64,000 nucleotides of DNA from Porphyra umbilicalis (Eukaryota; Rhodophyta; Bangiophyceae; Bangiales; Bangiaceae): the NCBI GenBank assembly GCA_002049455.2, contig KV918949.1:62001-126000 (forward strand). Reading direction: 5' to 3'. Under the pieces are notes generated by a model, which had not been told where the DNA came from, searched no databases, and was given only the letters and a program-made list of their open reading frames with translations. Positions 10,910 to 22,712 of this stretch are shown here, piece after piece. The translations under genes were made by a program, and so were the position numbers. Position 1 is the stretch's first letter, and each line of letters opens with the position of its first letter.

Positions 10910-13304
10910 ATGGGGTTCCCCGTCCCCGCGGCGGCACCCCCCCCCCCCTCGCCCCCACCGCTTCGGCCGCCTCGGTCGGCGCGGCGGGCGCGCTCGGCGG
11001 CAAGCCCCCCCTCCCCCCCCCTCGGCGTCCGCGGCCACCGCAGCGGCGGCGGCCGCAGCGGCGGCAGCAATGGCGGCGGCCGCCGCCGCCTCCCCCCCCG
11101 CCCCCCCCACCCACCCACGTCGAGCGGCTTGCCGCTGCTCGACCCCGCCGCCCTCGCCGCCGCCATGGACCACACCCAACACGAGCTGCGGGCGTCCCTC
11201 TACGCCCTCTTCCGGACGCACCCCGCCTTTCGCCTCGGGTCGGGGGGCCCCCTGGGCGCGGCCCGCGCGCGCACGGGCGCCCGCATCGACGCGGTGGCGG
11301 CGGCGGGGGCGCTCGCCGGCACCCTCACCGACGCGTCGTCGGCGGGGCGCTCGCGCGCCGACGCAGTGTCGGAAGCGCTCGCAACCGTCGACTACTCGGC
11401 GGCGATCGGCCTCGGCGTGCACCTCGGCTTGTTTGCGTCGGCGGTGCGGGGGCTCGGCTCGTCCGCGCAGTGGGCGGCGTGGGCGCCCCGCATTGAGGGG
11501 ATGGAGCCCCGGTGGCGGGGGTGCTTTGCGCTGACGGAGTTGGGGCACGGATCGGACGCGCGGGGGGTTGAGACGGTCGCCACGTGGGTGCCGTCGGTCG
11601 GTGAGGCGGCGGCTGTAGGGGGGGGGGGGAGGGGGGGTACATCCTCGACACGCCGGGGGAGGCGGCGCAAAAGTACTGGATTGGGGGGGCGGCGGCGGTC
11701 GCCCGCTGGGCGGTTGTGTTTGCGCAGCTGTGGACGCCGGCTACAGACGCGGACGGTGCGGTCGCGGGGGCGGCGGCCGACGCGGCGCCCGTGTCTGACA
11801 CGGTAGCTGCCGCCGTCGGCGCCCCACCGTGCGCCGGCGCGCCGCCCGCGGGCCGGGGCACCCCCCCCGCGCCCGCCGGGCGCGGCGTCCCCCGCGGCAT
11901 CCACGCCTTCCTCGTGCGCCTCCGCACCGACGACGGGGCGGTCGTGGCCGGCGTCACCACCGCCGACTGTGGGGCCAAGGGGGGCCTCAACGGCGTTGAC
12001 AATGGGCGCCTCTGGTTTGACGCGCTGCCCCTTCCGACGTCGTCCCTCCTCTGCCGCCACGCGACCGTCTCGCCGACGGGCGGGTACGCGTGCGACTTGC
12101 CCGGGGAGGGCGCCGTCTTTGCGGCGGCCATGGCGGCGCTCACGGGCGGACGCGCGGGCATTGCGGCGTCGGCCGCAGCCGGCGCGCGCGTCCCCTCCGC
12201 CATTGCGGTGCGGTACGGGCTGCGGCGGCGCGCCTTTGTCGCCCCCGTCTCGTCGGCCGAGGCGGACGCGGGGGGCTCCCTTGCGCCCGGCCCCGAAGCG
12301 GTGCGCCTCGTCGACTGGCCCGGCTGGCGCCTCCGCGTCGTGCCCGTCGTGGCGCAGACGGTCGTGTACGGGCTCGCGACGGCGGCGGTCAAGGACATGG
12401 GGTACGCGGCCGCCGACGGGGCGCCGGCCGAGACGCAAGGCGGCGCCGCCGCCTGGGGCGGCATGCACACCCTCACCTCGGCGGTCAAGGCGGGGGTGAC
12501 GGGCGGCGTGCTGGCGGGCATGCAAGTGTGCCGCGAGGCGCTCGGCGGGCAGGGCTTCAAAGCGGAAAACCGGGTGGCGGGCATGCGCGCCGACTGGGAC
12601 GTGGCCGTCACTTTTGAGGGGGACAATTATGTGTTGCACCAGCAGGTGGCCAAGGCGTGCCTCTCGGCCTACGCGCGGGGGGTGCGGTCGGGCATCTTTC
12701 CGCCCCCGCTCGCGCACTTGAACGCGCCGGCGGTGGGGCTGCCGCTGCCACCGCCGACCGCCGCCGAGGCAGCGTCGGTCGGGTGGGCGCTTTCCGCCCT
12801 CGCCGCCGCGGAGCGGGTGCACCTCGGTCGGCTGGCGGTGGACGTGGCCGCCACCGCCGCGGCGGTGCAGCGGTCGCCGCCGGCGGCCGCCGGCGGCCCC
12901 CGCCCGTCGGCCGCCGCCGCCGCCTTTGCGGCGGCGGCCGCGCACCAAGACGCGGCGGCCGACGTGGCGTCGCTCCACATTCGGCACACGCTGCTCGCGC
13001 TGTCAGCGGCGCACGTTGCCTCCTCCCCGTCGGTCGTGCCGTCTCTGCGGCCGGCGGTGGGGGTGCTGGCGGGCGTCGCCGCCGCCGCGGCCGTCGATGC
13101 CGACACGGTGGTCGTGCGGGCTGGGGTGTTGGACGGGGCGGGCGCAGCGGCCGTGCGCGCCGGCCTGCGGTCCGCCACCGACCGGTTTGGGGGGGAGGGG
13201 GGGAGTGGCTGGGGGGGGTCGCCGACGGCCTCGGCGTGCCCCCGTGGCTCCTCGCGCCCGTCGCGTTTGACGTGGTTGCCCACAACAGCCGCGCGCGGCT
13301 GTAG
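10910..13304 (+). CDS. peroxisomal acyl-CoA oxidase
   Basis: It catalyses the first, FAD-dependent and H2O2-forming step of peroxisomal fatty-acid beta-oxidation. The start at 10910 lies in ACCATGG. Homology begins near LDPAALAAAMDHTQHELR after a Pro-rich leader of about 80 residues. Visible family blocks are GCFALTELGHGSDARGVETV, YILDTPGEAAQKYWIGGAA, then DCGAKGGLNGVDNGRLWF, ALGGQGFKAENR, and FEGDNYVLHQQVAKACL with the catalytic Glu near residue 567. The protein ends in SRARL, a good PTS1 signal. Length is about 798 residues, somewhat longer than usual because of the leader and Gly/Ala inserts. The reading frame changes twice, at the G12AG7 run near 11618-11637 and at the G-runs near 13188-13219. 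Homology continues smoothly across both, so they are probably indels in homopolymers. It converges on the phosphatase gene. Confidence 0.88.
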
Positions 13305-13575
13305 GGGGGGGGGGCGGCGCGTGCACGTGCGGTGGGTGCGGTGGGTGCGGCGGTCCGCGGGGGTTGTTTGCGTGCGTTTTTTTTTATCTTTTGTGTGAGG
13401 TCGGCCCCACACCGCGGCAGCTGCTCCCATGCGCTGCCTTACAAATGGACGTACACGTCGGCTCCGTGGCGGCGCCCGTCCAAAAGCGTAACCATCGGCT
13501 TGTTGTGGCGTTGTAGACACCCTCGTGACGGACCCGCGCGGGCCGCAGCCGGACGGCACCCACCCCCCCCCCCCC

Positions 13576-15331
13576 CTACGCCGCCGCCCCTCCCCCCCCG
13601 CCCCCCTCGCGCAGCACGGTGAGGCGGTTCCCCCCGCCCCCCCTCGCACGCACCTCGAGCACCTCCACAGCCCCCCCCCGACGCCCGCGGCTCATGCCCG
13701 TGTCCACACACCAGACGCGCCCACCCCAAGCCGACCGCACCCCCCCCACCTGCACCGTGTGGCCAACGACCAGCCGCCGCACGCCAACGGCCGCGAGCAC
13801 GCTGTCGAGCACCGCCGACGCGGCCGGGTCGGCGGCCGCTTCCCCCCCCCCCCCCCCCCCGTCGGCGCCAGTGGCCATGACGTAGTCCCCCCCTGGAGCG
13901 ACGACCCCCCCCCCCCTCCAACCGACCAGGTGCGGTCCCACAGCGCCGCCTCGAGGTCCCGCGGCACGTCTGCCGCAGACCCGTCCAAGTAGGCTGCCAG
14001 CGCGGGCGCCCACCCGTCGAGTGCGCGCCGCACGGCAGCGGCCCGCGCGGCGGGCGGCGCCGCCGCCCACAGGCGCCCCCACAGCGTCGGCGTCAAGACC
14101 GCACGCGCGGCGGGGGGGCGAAAGACGGCCGGCGTGAGCCCCCCGTGCACGTACGCCGTGTCACCGAGGAGGACGGCGGGGGCGACGGCGGTGGAGAGGG
14201 CGGTCGCAAAGGCCCCGCCGGGCCGCAACGCGTCGCGCCGTGAGGGCGCCGTGTAGAGGTGCGCGTCGGGCCACGGCGGCCAGCCGGGGGGGGGGGGGGA
14301 GCGCCCCCGTCCAGTCGCCATAGAGGGGGTGGGGGGGGGGGTGGGGGGGGGACGCACCAAGCCGAGGACATTGGCAAGCTCGTGGTTGCCCTGCGGACGC
14401 GCCGGGGGGGGGGGGGGGAGGGTGGAGACCGCAGCATAAAGGCCCGTGCAGACCGAGTGCCGGGCGGGTGGCCCGACCCGCACCGCACCACACCGCGTCG
14501 ATGGAGCGACGGTCAGTTGCTTGCCGCACCGAGCCGACCCGACCGCTCGCCACCCGCTGCGCCACACTGCCGCCGACTCACCGCCGCACGGTCGGCGAGA
14601 GCGCACTCAAACCCGCTGGCACCCCCGCCAGCCATACCCGCCATGCCCCCCGTCCCCCCCCCCCGCGCCCCCCCCCCCCCCAAACGCACCATGAGCAGGT
14701 GCACGCGCCCCCCCGCCGCCGGAGCCTCTGCCTGCAGGCGCAGGAGGAGGGCCCAGCACTCGCGCTCCCCCTCCCACCCGTCGAGCACGTCGCCCACCTG
14801 CACGAGGGCGGTCCCCCCCCCCCCCCACCCGCCGTCGGCGGCGAGGACGCCCGCCAGCGTCAGGGCGGCGGTCAACGCCTCGAAGTCCCCGTGCACGTCG
14901 CCAATGGCAACGGTGCGAAGGGGGGCCGCCCACCGGTAGGGGCGCCCGCCGACGGTGGGGGGGGTGGGGGGGAGGGGGGGGAGGGGGGGCACCCCCCGCG
15001 CTGCGGGCGGCGGTGACCGCGACCGCCCGTCGGTGGGGGGGGGGTGGCGGCGGCGGGTGGCGGGGGGGGGAGGGGGGGGCGCCGACGAGCCCGGGGAGGC
15101 GGGGAGGGGGGGGGGAGGAAGGCCGGCCCCATGGTGACGCCGCCGCGCGCCGCGCGCCGCAGGGGCCGCGGCGGGGGTGGGGGGGCGCACCGGCGGCGCG
15201 GGGTGGCGGGCTCCCCGCGGCCGCCGGCCGCCCACAGTAGGGTTGTGCAACACGCCCAAGGCGTGTTCACAGACAGGCCCAGCGCAGTGCACCTCGTTGC
15301 TGGATCCACCACGAGGCCGGTTCAGGCTCAA
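13576..15331 (-). CDS. Shewanella-like (SLP-type) metallophosphoesterase
   Basis: A PPP-type two-metal phosphatase. In order it shows GDVHGD (about 14885-14902), GDVLDG (about 14779-14796), GNHELANVLG (exon 2, from 14390), YVHGGLTP (about 14140), and VVGHTVQVGGV...DTGMSRGRRGG near the C-terminus (about 13690-13770). An intron with GT-AG ends (14391-14689) joins HLLM to GNHE precisely. In the second motif the usual DRG Arg is replaced (DGW), which is odd for an active PPP enzyme. The frame changes once within G-runs near 13840-13925, probably an indel. The start is uncertain: 15331 is the only in-frame ATG, but the N-terminal 130 residues are Pro-rich low complexity interrupted by homopolymers. 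It is convergent with acyl-CoA oxidase, 271 bp apart. Confidence 0.75.
14391..14689 (-). other. spliceosomal intron of the phosphatase gene
   Basis: On the minus strand the donor is ATG|GTGCGT and the acceptor CCGCAG|GGCAAC. Removal restores the conserved HLLM-GNHE junction in frame. It is 299 bp long and G/C-homopolymer-rich. Confidence 0.75.
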
Positions 15332-15773
15332 ATTGCTCGTTCAGAACTTGCGCGACCCCTCGTAAACGCCTCTGTGGAGCGTTTTTCTCGTGCAAACCAT
15401 GTTTTCACTTGCATACTTTTGCAGTCGAGCATTTCCCACCGACTTTTTGGATGCATCAGAAGCGTCTCTGGAAGCGCCTCCTATGGTGTACAGGGCCATA
15501 GCGGCAATGCCCGTATGCAAACGTATGCAGATGCTCAACAAGCGCGTGCGAGCTCTCCAGTTCTCTCAACGAGGTGTTTCTGCGATTTCTGCACGCTTGC
15601 AATAGGACACCCTTGTCGAGGCGCGTGTATTAAGTCGAGCACGGGTGTCGAGGTGCTGCACGAGTACCGGGTTTTCACACTTAGCTCCCCCTTCTCTGCG
15701 ACTAGACGGTATTTATTACCAGCCACCGGAGCGGCAACTGTCCCTCCGCGAACGACGAAAGGGTCTCGGTATT
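15332..15773. other. upstream region of the phosphatase gene
   Basis: No gene seen. A short stretch at about 15280-15325 (CGCAGTG..CTCGTTG..GATCCA..ACGAGGCC) recurs imperfectly at 63483-63525. The rest is unremarkable and should include the phosphatase promoter. Confidence 0.4.
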
Positions 15774-16464
15774 CCCTGGCCTTTAGGACAGGGTGCTCTC
15801 AAAGTGTAGTGATGCACACATATACTTAGATCAAGGGACTTGCTCTCCGTTTCAGAGGGGGCAGTCTGCATTCGTGTCCTCAGGGATCTGAGGGCGTGTC
15901 AGTGTTGGAAGGGTCGCGATGACGCTAAAAACGAATGGAGTTACGTGGCTGAGAAGGACTGTCCTGCCACAGGGGTCACTGGACCCGGACGGCGCCTGCC
16001 CCCGTGCCCCCTCTACCGCCCCGAGTTGCGCGCGGTGACCGTGCGCAGCGACTTCCGGGGCTTGACGCGCCCACGATAACCCGCGGGTGATCGTGCCTGC
16101 GCGCCGTCTTCTGTTGCGGCGGCGCGTCGGCGTTTGCTGACGCCATCTGGCGGCGCGGTTACAGGCGCCTCGGCACGCGGCGATCAGTCCCACCCGCCCA
16201 CCCGTGCGCCGTTTCGGCCGCCCTGCCCGCCGTGCGCAGATGCGCTGCGCGGCGGAGTGACGGCCTCGCCCGTGGGCGCGGCGCGACGCCGGCGGGGGCC
16301 GCCGCCGCTGCGGTGGCGGAGGCGGCCCCCTTTCCCCGCCCGACGCCCCCCCCACCACGGCAACGTGGCTGTACGAGCCCCCGTGCGCGCTCGCGGCCAT
16401 AGAGCCGGCCGGCGTGCCCGGTGTCAATGCGTCGCCGAGCGCGCCACTGTCCTGAAGGCCAGGG
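15774..16464. mobile_element. complete non-autonomous TIR element, TATT target-site duplication
   Basis: The element is 691 bp long. Its 18-bp terminal inverted repeats are CCCTGGCCTTTAGGACAG at the left and, read inward from the right, CCCTGGCCTTCAGGACAG. It is flanked by the direct repeat TATT (15770-15773 and 16465-16468). The left third is moderate GC; the right two thirds (about 16020-16464) are very GC-rich. No transposase is encoded. Related partial copies lie at 9973-10177 (left end only) and 63024-63475 (right end only). The superfamily is not assigned; a 4-bp TSD is unusual for hAT (8 bp) or PIF/Harbinger (3 bp). Confidence 0.75.
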
Positions 16465-17457
16465 TATTGCACGCACGTGCCTGGAATTGTGAACTCACTT
16501 CCCACCAAGTTCTGTGAGAGCAAACCCTGCAACGTCGGCCCCAAGTCATATTTGCAAAACGTGGCGCAACGTGGCGCAAACGTGTCTCGATATTAAGGAA
16601 ATGGGGCCGGAACGCTCCCGCATCAACGTCTGCGACCCCATTTAGGCTTCGTTTCAACCAAATCAAATGACGTAAGTACAACGCATATGTTGGTTTCAGA
16701 AATGGGGCCTGTGCCGGACCGACCCCATTTCCGACCGGAAATAGGGTTGGTCCCAAGCCGGCCCCATTCTTCAATGCTCTCTCATTGGTCGAACGATTCA
16801 AAACAGTACAGAAGACAGCACGCTTAAGCGAGCAACGTGTGGGCCCACGATCAGCCTTGGTTTTTCATATCATTCAGAAACGAGAAATTATCGATCTGGA
16901 CCACTCCTCTCCACACACGCCTAGTTAAGGCTGCTCTTCTGGGTCTGAGCTTTACACAGGCCAGATGAAAGCCAGGCTGCAACGTGCTAAATACTCACTG
17001 GTCGAGAGCGATTGGGAACGCTCCCCCCCGCGTCCCAATTTTCTGGGACGCGTCCCAATTTTCTAGGTCTTCACAGCCTCTGTGAGACGAGTACGTAGTT
17101 CATAACCCTGGATGATTCGCGGACGGCGTGTCGTGATCCACGGCGTATCGCGTCTTGCCCGCGCTTTTCTGCGCCTGTCGCTTGCAGGCGCTTTCACAGG
17201 TGGCTTCGCAGTCGCTGTGCAGTTGCTGTCTTACTGTGGTGGGGCTCAACATGGTGGATGACGATGACGACCGGACGTAAGTTTAGGCGATGTGTTCCCA
17301 TTGAAGATACCAATTGACGGATGGGCGCGGGGGAGGAGCCGGGATGAGACACACATTGGCACGCTGCAGATACGATGAGATAAAGCAGGCTCACCTCCTC
17401 TTCCCTACCCTGACTCTATTCGCCGCCCGGCTCCACTGGTCATTCCGTACCGTTCCT
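16465..17457. other. gene-free stretch with an imperfect palindrome
   Basis: No gene. At about 16699-16772 two arms of about 34 bp (AAATGGGGCC... and ...GGCCCCATT) face each other with several mismatches around CCGACCGG. The motif GAAATGGGGCC also occurs near 16600. Near 17025-17065 a short tandem repeat of GCGTCCCAATTTTCTGGGAC is present. Confidence 0.5.
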
Positions 17458-20241
17458 ATGTATGGTTCTCTTTCTCGTGACAAACATAGGGCAACGATAC
17501 CAGATATCGCGCAGGCGTTTTGCGGCAGGATATGGGCGTACCAATGCGTTGACTGCCATCGCCTTCTCCTCAAGCCAACTGCGGGGATGGCCGCGTGGCA
17601 GGAGTGGCCCCGCACGTTCCCCCTCGGCTCACCGCCAGCCGTCGTGGCTCGCCTTCCGGTAGTGCCGAGCAAGCAGGGCGAGGCTTATCTTGGGCAGGGA
17701 CACGTCAGGGACCCCCCGGGGACTGTGTGACACCTGTTGCGCTCGGCGCAAAAGAGCGGCACGTCGCAAGATAGCCCTCCCCGCCGCTCTCAGTCCCCTG
17801 CCTACTGCTCCCTCTGTAGCGGGAGGGTGCGCGGCCGCGTCGGCACCTGCCCACCCCGCTCTTCCCTCCCCCCTCGCATCAAACGACGCCTCAACCAGTG
17901 TCAGCGTCGTGCCGACGGAGACCGCCGTCGGGGAGGTGGCCTGTGAGGACTCTGCTGCCTCGACTCAGGCGGCTCGCTTGTCGGGCGAGCGCGAAGCGGC
18001 TGCTCAGCATGCTCTACAGCATGAGCACGGCCTTGCCATTGATTTCTGTCCCGCCGAGCCTGCGGCAGCACCTGAGCGGCCTGCGGCGGATCGACGCTTC
18101 AGCCAGGCGTCGTGCCCGGGTCGGGACAACCGCGCTTCTATGCCGACGCAGGCGACAGAGCCTCCAGCAATTCCCAGTTGCCGCCAGTTCCTCGACGGCC
18201 TTCTCGCGGGGAAGTACGACGGTGTTCAAGACAAGCCCGTGCTCGAGGCAATTGCCAACGCAATTTTATTGCGCGGCGAGCGCCCCGAGATCCCGCTTAA
18301 GCACAAGAACGGGCGGGTGCGCGTATACGCGCGGCAGCTATCTCCGCGAAAGAACCTGGTCAAGACAAACCAGGCCAACAAGCGTCGTGCTGCCTCGCGT
18401 AGACTGCAGGCGGGCAACATCGGTCATCGAGAAACGGCACGCCGTGGGCGGACACGGCCGTCGGGCACTCCTCTGTGTCTGTCTATTGCCGAGCAGGTGG
18501 GCCTAGTGGCGGCACTTTCCATGAGCCACACTGGCTTCAACAGATGGCGCTTGGCACTGGGGGGGGGCGCAGCTGCCTGGCCAGTCTACCGGCTCTGCGC
18601 GACGCTCTTCGGGAGCTCTCCTTGCTACCTGGGACGCAGGTTGTGGTCACACCATCCGGTGCTCACCCCGCCTCACTCGCAGCAGCAATCCAGGAGCGAG
18701 TGTCGGACTTGCGCGACCGGGACTTATTCGTGGAGCGGCCGGTGCGTGACTTCCGGCTTGTGCCCGCTGAGCAGGCAGCGCATCCTCCTGTTGTGGCATT
18801 CCCGGGCTCTCCACTCTCCTCGGAACCGGATGTTCAAGTCACTCTCGGCTTGGATAAGGGTGGCGATCCAGGGACGGTGAAGATCGTGGCGACGGTTATC
18901 AATCAGGAGCACCCAAATAGCCCTGCAAACACCATCCTGGTGGGTGTGTGCCCGTGCCAAGACGAAAAGTATGACGAGCTGGCCGCGATGCTGGAGACCC
19001 ACCTTCCGCAAATTGCCTCACTGCTTCGTGATGGGGTCTGGGTGCGCGGCGTGAGGCGACCGGTCCGACTCATGTTGGGCTGCGACTACGCTGCACAGTG
19101 CAACGTGGTCGGGCACAAGGGTGCGTCGGCCACGCAACCCTGCCTACACTGTCTGAGCACGCGGTCTTCCAGCCAGAAGCAGAACGTTCTTGACGTGGCT
19201 TACGGCACCCTATAAGACCTGGTCGTCGGGTGGACCTTGCGAGAGGCGACACACTTCTCCAATCGCATGGCCGCTGGTGGCGCTATGCTCATGGTTGGCC
19301 AGCCTGGCACACCCACGCATCACTCTTCGGTGGAGCGGCGTCCGCTACTTGCCGTCCATCCGCGGCAAATTGTACCGATTCCACTTCACACAACGCAAGG
19401 AGTTAACCATCGGTATTTGCGACTAGCAATTGAGATGGTCATGGTGCAGTGAAGTGCGATTGACGGGCCTCTGTCGTGGAGACAGGCGGGCACCGACTTC
19501 GCGGAGGAGCTTGTACATCTACTACACGAGAAGGTGCGTGTACGCCCCACCTCCTTCCACGGTGGTCTCTTCATCGGAAGAGACTGCCACACCATTGGCG
19601 ACCACAGCGATATCATTTGTGCCGCTCTCAAGGGCAAGGTGTCGCAGGACCATCTCGATGCGTACAAGCGTGCGTGGTCCACTTGGAACAGGGTACGAAG
19701 GACCCTGAACCGCGCGGTGATTATCCCTGCAGTCTAGTCGGCTCGTTTTCGCGCCGATACCGCCGCGATGGTTACACTGCTCAAACGCAGTTTTCCGTGG
19801 CTGTCCATCTTGCCCAAGTTGCATATTTTGATGTGCCACGCCCCTGACTTTTTGGAGTGCTTTGGAAGCATTGGATTGTACGGAGAGCAGGGGCTCGAGG
19901 CGTGGCATGGTCAATACGGCCAGAACGCTGTCAAGTACCCCGAAGCGACCGAGCTGGAGCGAGCGGCCGCTTTCATGAGGGCAATGGCGCTGGAACGCGA
20001 GGCGGGGGCCGACGTGCTCGCGCGCCACTCGCCTAAGAGGGGGCCCAGCAAGACTGGGGCCCGCAAAGCAACCAAGGTGGGTGACAAGCGGCGCCGAGAG
20101 AACAAGCCGGAGCAGACAGTGTGCCACGCTGAGACGCTTAAGGCCATCAAGAAGCGTAAGCAGTGGGCCACGGGCGTTGCCCGTGAGTCGGCCACAACTA
20201 TTGGAGCATTTATGGAGAGCACGAGAGCAGCGATTGTGTGA
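17458..20241 (+). pseudogene. decayed transposase-like protein, 'DKGG' family, copy 1
   Basis: A long, degenerate coding region homologous to 58854-62095 on the other strand. It opens with a Cys finger (YQCVDCHRLLLKP) and then CDTCCARRKRAARR. Next come LSIAEQVGL..ALSMSHTGFNRW, a DLFVERPVRDFRL segment, and the core VTLGLDKGGDPGTVKIVATVINQEHPNSPANTILVGVCPC. It continues with GHKGASATQPCLHC, HPRQIVPIPLH, and KLHILMCHAPDFLECFGSIGLYGEQGLEAWHGQYGQ. The second half lies in one frame with stops at 19213, 19450 and 19735. Upstream parts change frame near 17690 and at a G10 run near 18559. The arrangement (finger, DKGG core, late H/E-rich motif) resembles uncharacterised transposon proteins of aquatic eukaryotes; superfamily not known to me. 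No terminal repeats were found. Confidence 0.65.
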
Positions 20242-21952
20242 CAGTAAATGGGTTTTCCTCCTTGCACGGCCGGAACACGACGCATGAGCTGCACGACTGC
20301 GAATACGCCACTGGCATGACGCCCAATCGCTGCGGAATATGATCAGTCTGGTAAACATGAAGAACACCACCAAAGCAACTGCACATCAGACCACGCAACG
20401 GAGTAAAGTAGCTAGTGCACGCAGAGAAGAAACATGTTCGAGCTCTTTTAAGGCACCAGAGGACACGTGCAGTCGTGCGCCGTTGCTAAAAAAAAACGCC
20501 GACCGTCTCCTCTTGAGACAAGTCGGCATTAAACATTGACAACACCCCTGCGTTCCTATCGACGAGACCTATCAGACGCGCCAAAGAACAGTCGGAACGC
20601 GTTTATATAGCCGGAGTTATGTTCCATCGCCAGTCGATAGAAGCGCAGCGTCGTAGATGTTGCTCCGCCCTTTTTCTTCCCGCGTTTGTCAGATGACCAT
20701 TTGCGTGGTCCGTGTGGGATTCAACTCCATTCCAATTTTGCATCACACAATCATTACAACCATGTCTGCACCGGCTCCTGATTGCCATCCTGAGCAGTGG
20801 AGCCTGTACACGTTGAATGTCGGCATGAAACAAGCGTGTCTTTTTTGAGCGATAACCGTGATTGCTGACAACGACGAGGGCGACCAATGATCTGTCGCAT
20901 TTGAAGCAAGGACCAACCGTGACCGACATTACTCTTGAAAATTCAGAAGAGCAGCTACACTGGCTCTTAACTAGGCGTGCACAGCGGACCGACAGCTCTC
21001 GCGAGATTTTTCGGTTACGGCGTGCTCATAGGGAAGCGCGTCGGATATTTTTGCGTCCGCGTGCCTCCCACGCATCGCTCACAGGGCAATCTGAGAGGGA
21101 AAAGGCTGTCGAGCCGGGTGTGGTGTGCCTGCGTTGGCCCTCCCTGGGGGCCCACGTGGAGGGAGGTCGTGGCGCGAGGGCGGCAGGGGCCGTCGACTGC
21201 GCCGCCTGGAGGGGCGAGAGTGGGCCGGTCGCTGTGCCACAGCGATTGGGGCGCCCTGAGAGCCGCCTGAGGGGGTGCTAGAGCCCGAACGGTCGCCCCT
21301 GGACGGCGGGAGCCGCGATCCGTGCCATCTGGAGGGGGTGGCCTCCGAGCCACCCTACGTCAGTGGCAGGGGCCCGCACGAGCGCTGCCTGGGGGGGGCG
21401 GTGGGGGGGCACCCCGCCGCGTGCTGCCTGGGAGGGGGGGTGGGGGATCATTCCGGCGGGCATCAGCGGTGGGGGGGTGTGCTGGGGTGGCTGTCCGCAG
21501 TGGTCGGCCGGACACGCCATTTAGGGGATGGCACGGGGCGCCCACCCTTTCCCACCGCCGTCGTCACGCCCATCCCGCCGCCGCCAATTTTAGCCCACCC
21601 ACCACGCCCGCGAGCACGGCCAACGCGAGCCCTCCTCCATCCCACCGACCACGCGCTCCGCCCGCATCGCTCGTGTTTTCCATCCCACTCACTCCTCCTC
21701 GCCGTCCGGATGCGATCGGCACGCGCCGGTCGCTATCTGGCGCGCCGGCAACTCCATCTCACCCCCCCACCCCTCTGTGCACGCTTGGCTCCCTCCTCCT
21801 GCGCGATCTCGCTCGTGACGGGCGCTGCTTGCATCTATCGCCTCCCCCCCCCCCAATCCTCCCTCTTGACGCCGGACTGCACGCGCCTGTTTTTTTCCAC
21901 ATCCGCTACCTGCGCCCCACGGGGTCCGGTCGTCGGCGTCCCTGCTCTCGCT
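20242..21952. other. gene-free stretch before the Harbinger remnant
   Basis: No gene recognised. Plus-strand ORFs from 20862 and 21275 are compositionally biased. The stretch 21120-21900, rich in G-runs then C-runs, probably includes the 5' part of the Harbinger element and its promoter. I could not find the element's terminal repeat. Confidence 0.4.
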
Positions 21953-22386
21953 ATGGACGGCGAGGAGGAGGAGTTCTCGGCCACTGCGACCTTTATGGCT
22001 GAGGACGACGGCGCGGATGTAGCTGCCGTGGTCCAAGCTCATGTCAACGGGCTGATGGCTGTACGCCGACGCGCGCGCGCCCAACCCATTGCCCGACAAT
22101 GGAGGTATCGCGGCTCTAGTACAGGGCGCCGCGGCAACAAGCGCCGTGACTTTGCGGCTGGCTTGCAAGGCATTCTACGGGACTACTTGAGTGTCAGTGG
22201 TCTTCCGCCCATCTATGACGAGCGAGACTTCGAGACGCGGTTCCGTGTCCCTCTCGCTGTGTTCTGGCGTGTCTACATGGCGGTCAAGGACGAGCCCTTT
22301 TTTCAACAGCGGATCAATGCCACGGACAAGTTGCAAGCGCATCCACTACAGAAGGTGGTGGCTGCGTTTCTTGTTATCGCTTACGG
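21953..22386 (+). pseudogene. PIF/Harbinger (HARBI1-like) transposase, N-terminal remnant
   Basis: The ATG at 21953 starts an acidic N-terminus (MDGEEEEFSATATFM). Then follows the typical HARBI1-type start: DYLSVSGLPPIYDERDFETR, FRVPLAVFWRVYMAVKDEPFF and QQRINATDKLQAHPLQKVVAAF, ending LVIAYG. Homology stops exactly after the conserved AYG. From 22387 the sequence is taken over by the putative LTR of element A, so the DDE catalytic part is missing. I found no continuation on the far side of the retroelements. The Myb/NAM-like protein at 1-980 is the kind of partner such elements use, but it is not adjacent. Confidence 0.75.
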
Positions 22387-22712
22387 TGATGTAGTGGTTT
22401 CTGCCCGCAAAGCCGACGGGGCACCGCCCCGTCAGAAAACCCAGCACAGGATGCGGAATGACACGAAGGAGAAAGAACACAAACGCCTGGATCACAGGGC
22501 GCGGAGCGCACCAGAACGCCGGAACTAACGCAAACGCAACGCTGATTTATTCGAGTTCGCACGATGACCCCAAAGCATACACTCATATACCCTCAGAAAC
22601 AAGACGCAGGACGTGCACAATCCCGACCCAGGAAGAGACGGTCGTAGGGGGGCCGGGGCCCGGCGGGCCACGGTCCCTGATGCGGGGTCCTGGTGGCCCC
22701 TGCCACGGATCA
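22387..22712 (-). repeat. candidate 3' LTR of element A
   Basis: The segment starts with TG and ends with CA. Its ends are loosely inverted (TGATGTAGTGG at the left; TGATCCGTGG read inward from the right). A purine-rich tract (GGAAGGGGG, minus strand) lies next to it at 22713-22730, and an AATAAA signal on the minus strand lies near 22540. No second LTR remains to confirm it. Confidence 0.4.

Noticed and set aside
9973-15980. One large transposon carrying the two host genes with 205-bp terminal inverted repeats
   Set aside because: The right repeat is the end of a complete 691-bp element with its own TIRs and TATT duplication, so two separate insertions explain the inverted repeats more simply; kept only as a possibility in the findings.
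16134-16517. ORFs of about 105-230 residues on both strands
   Set aside because: They lie in the GC-rich half of the non-autonomous TIR element and are not conserved in frame with the copy at 63024-63475.
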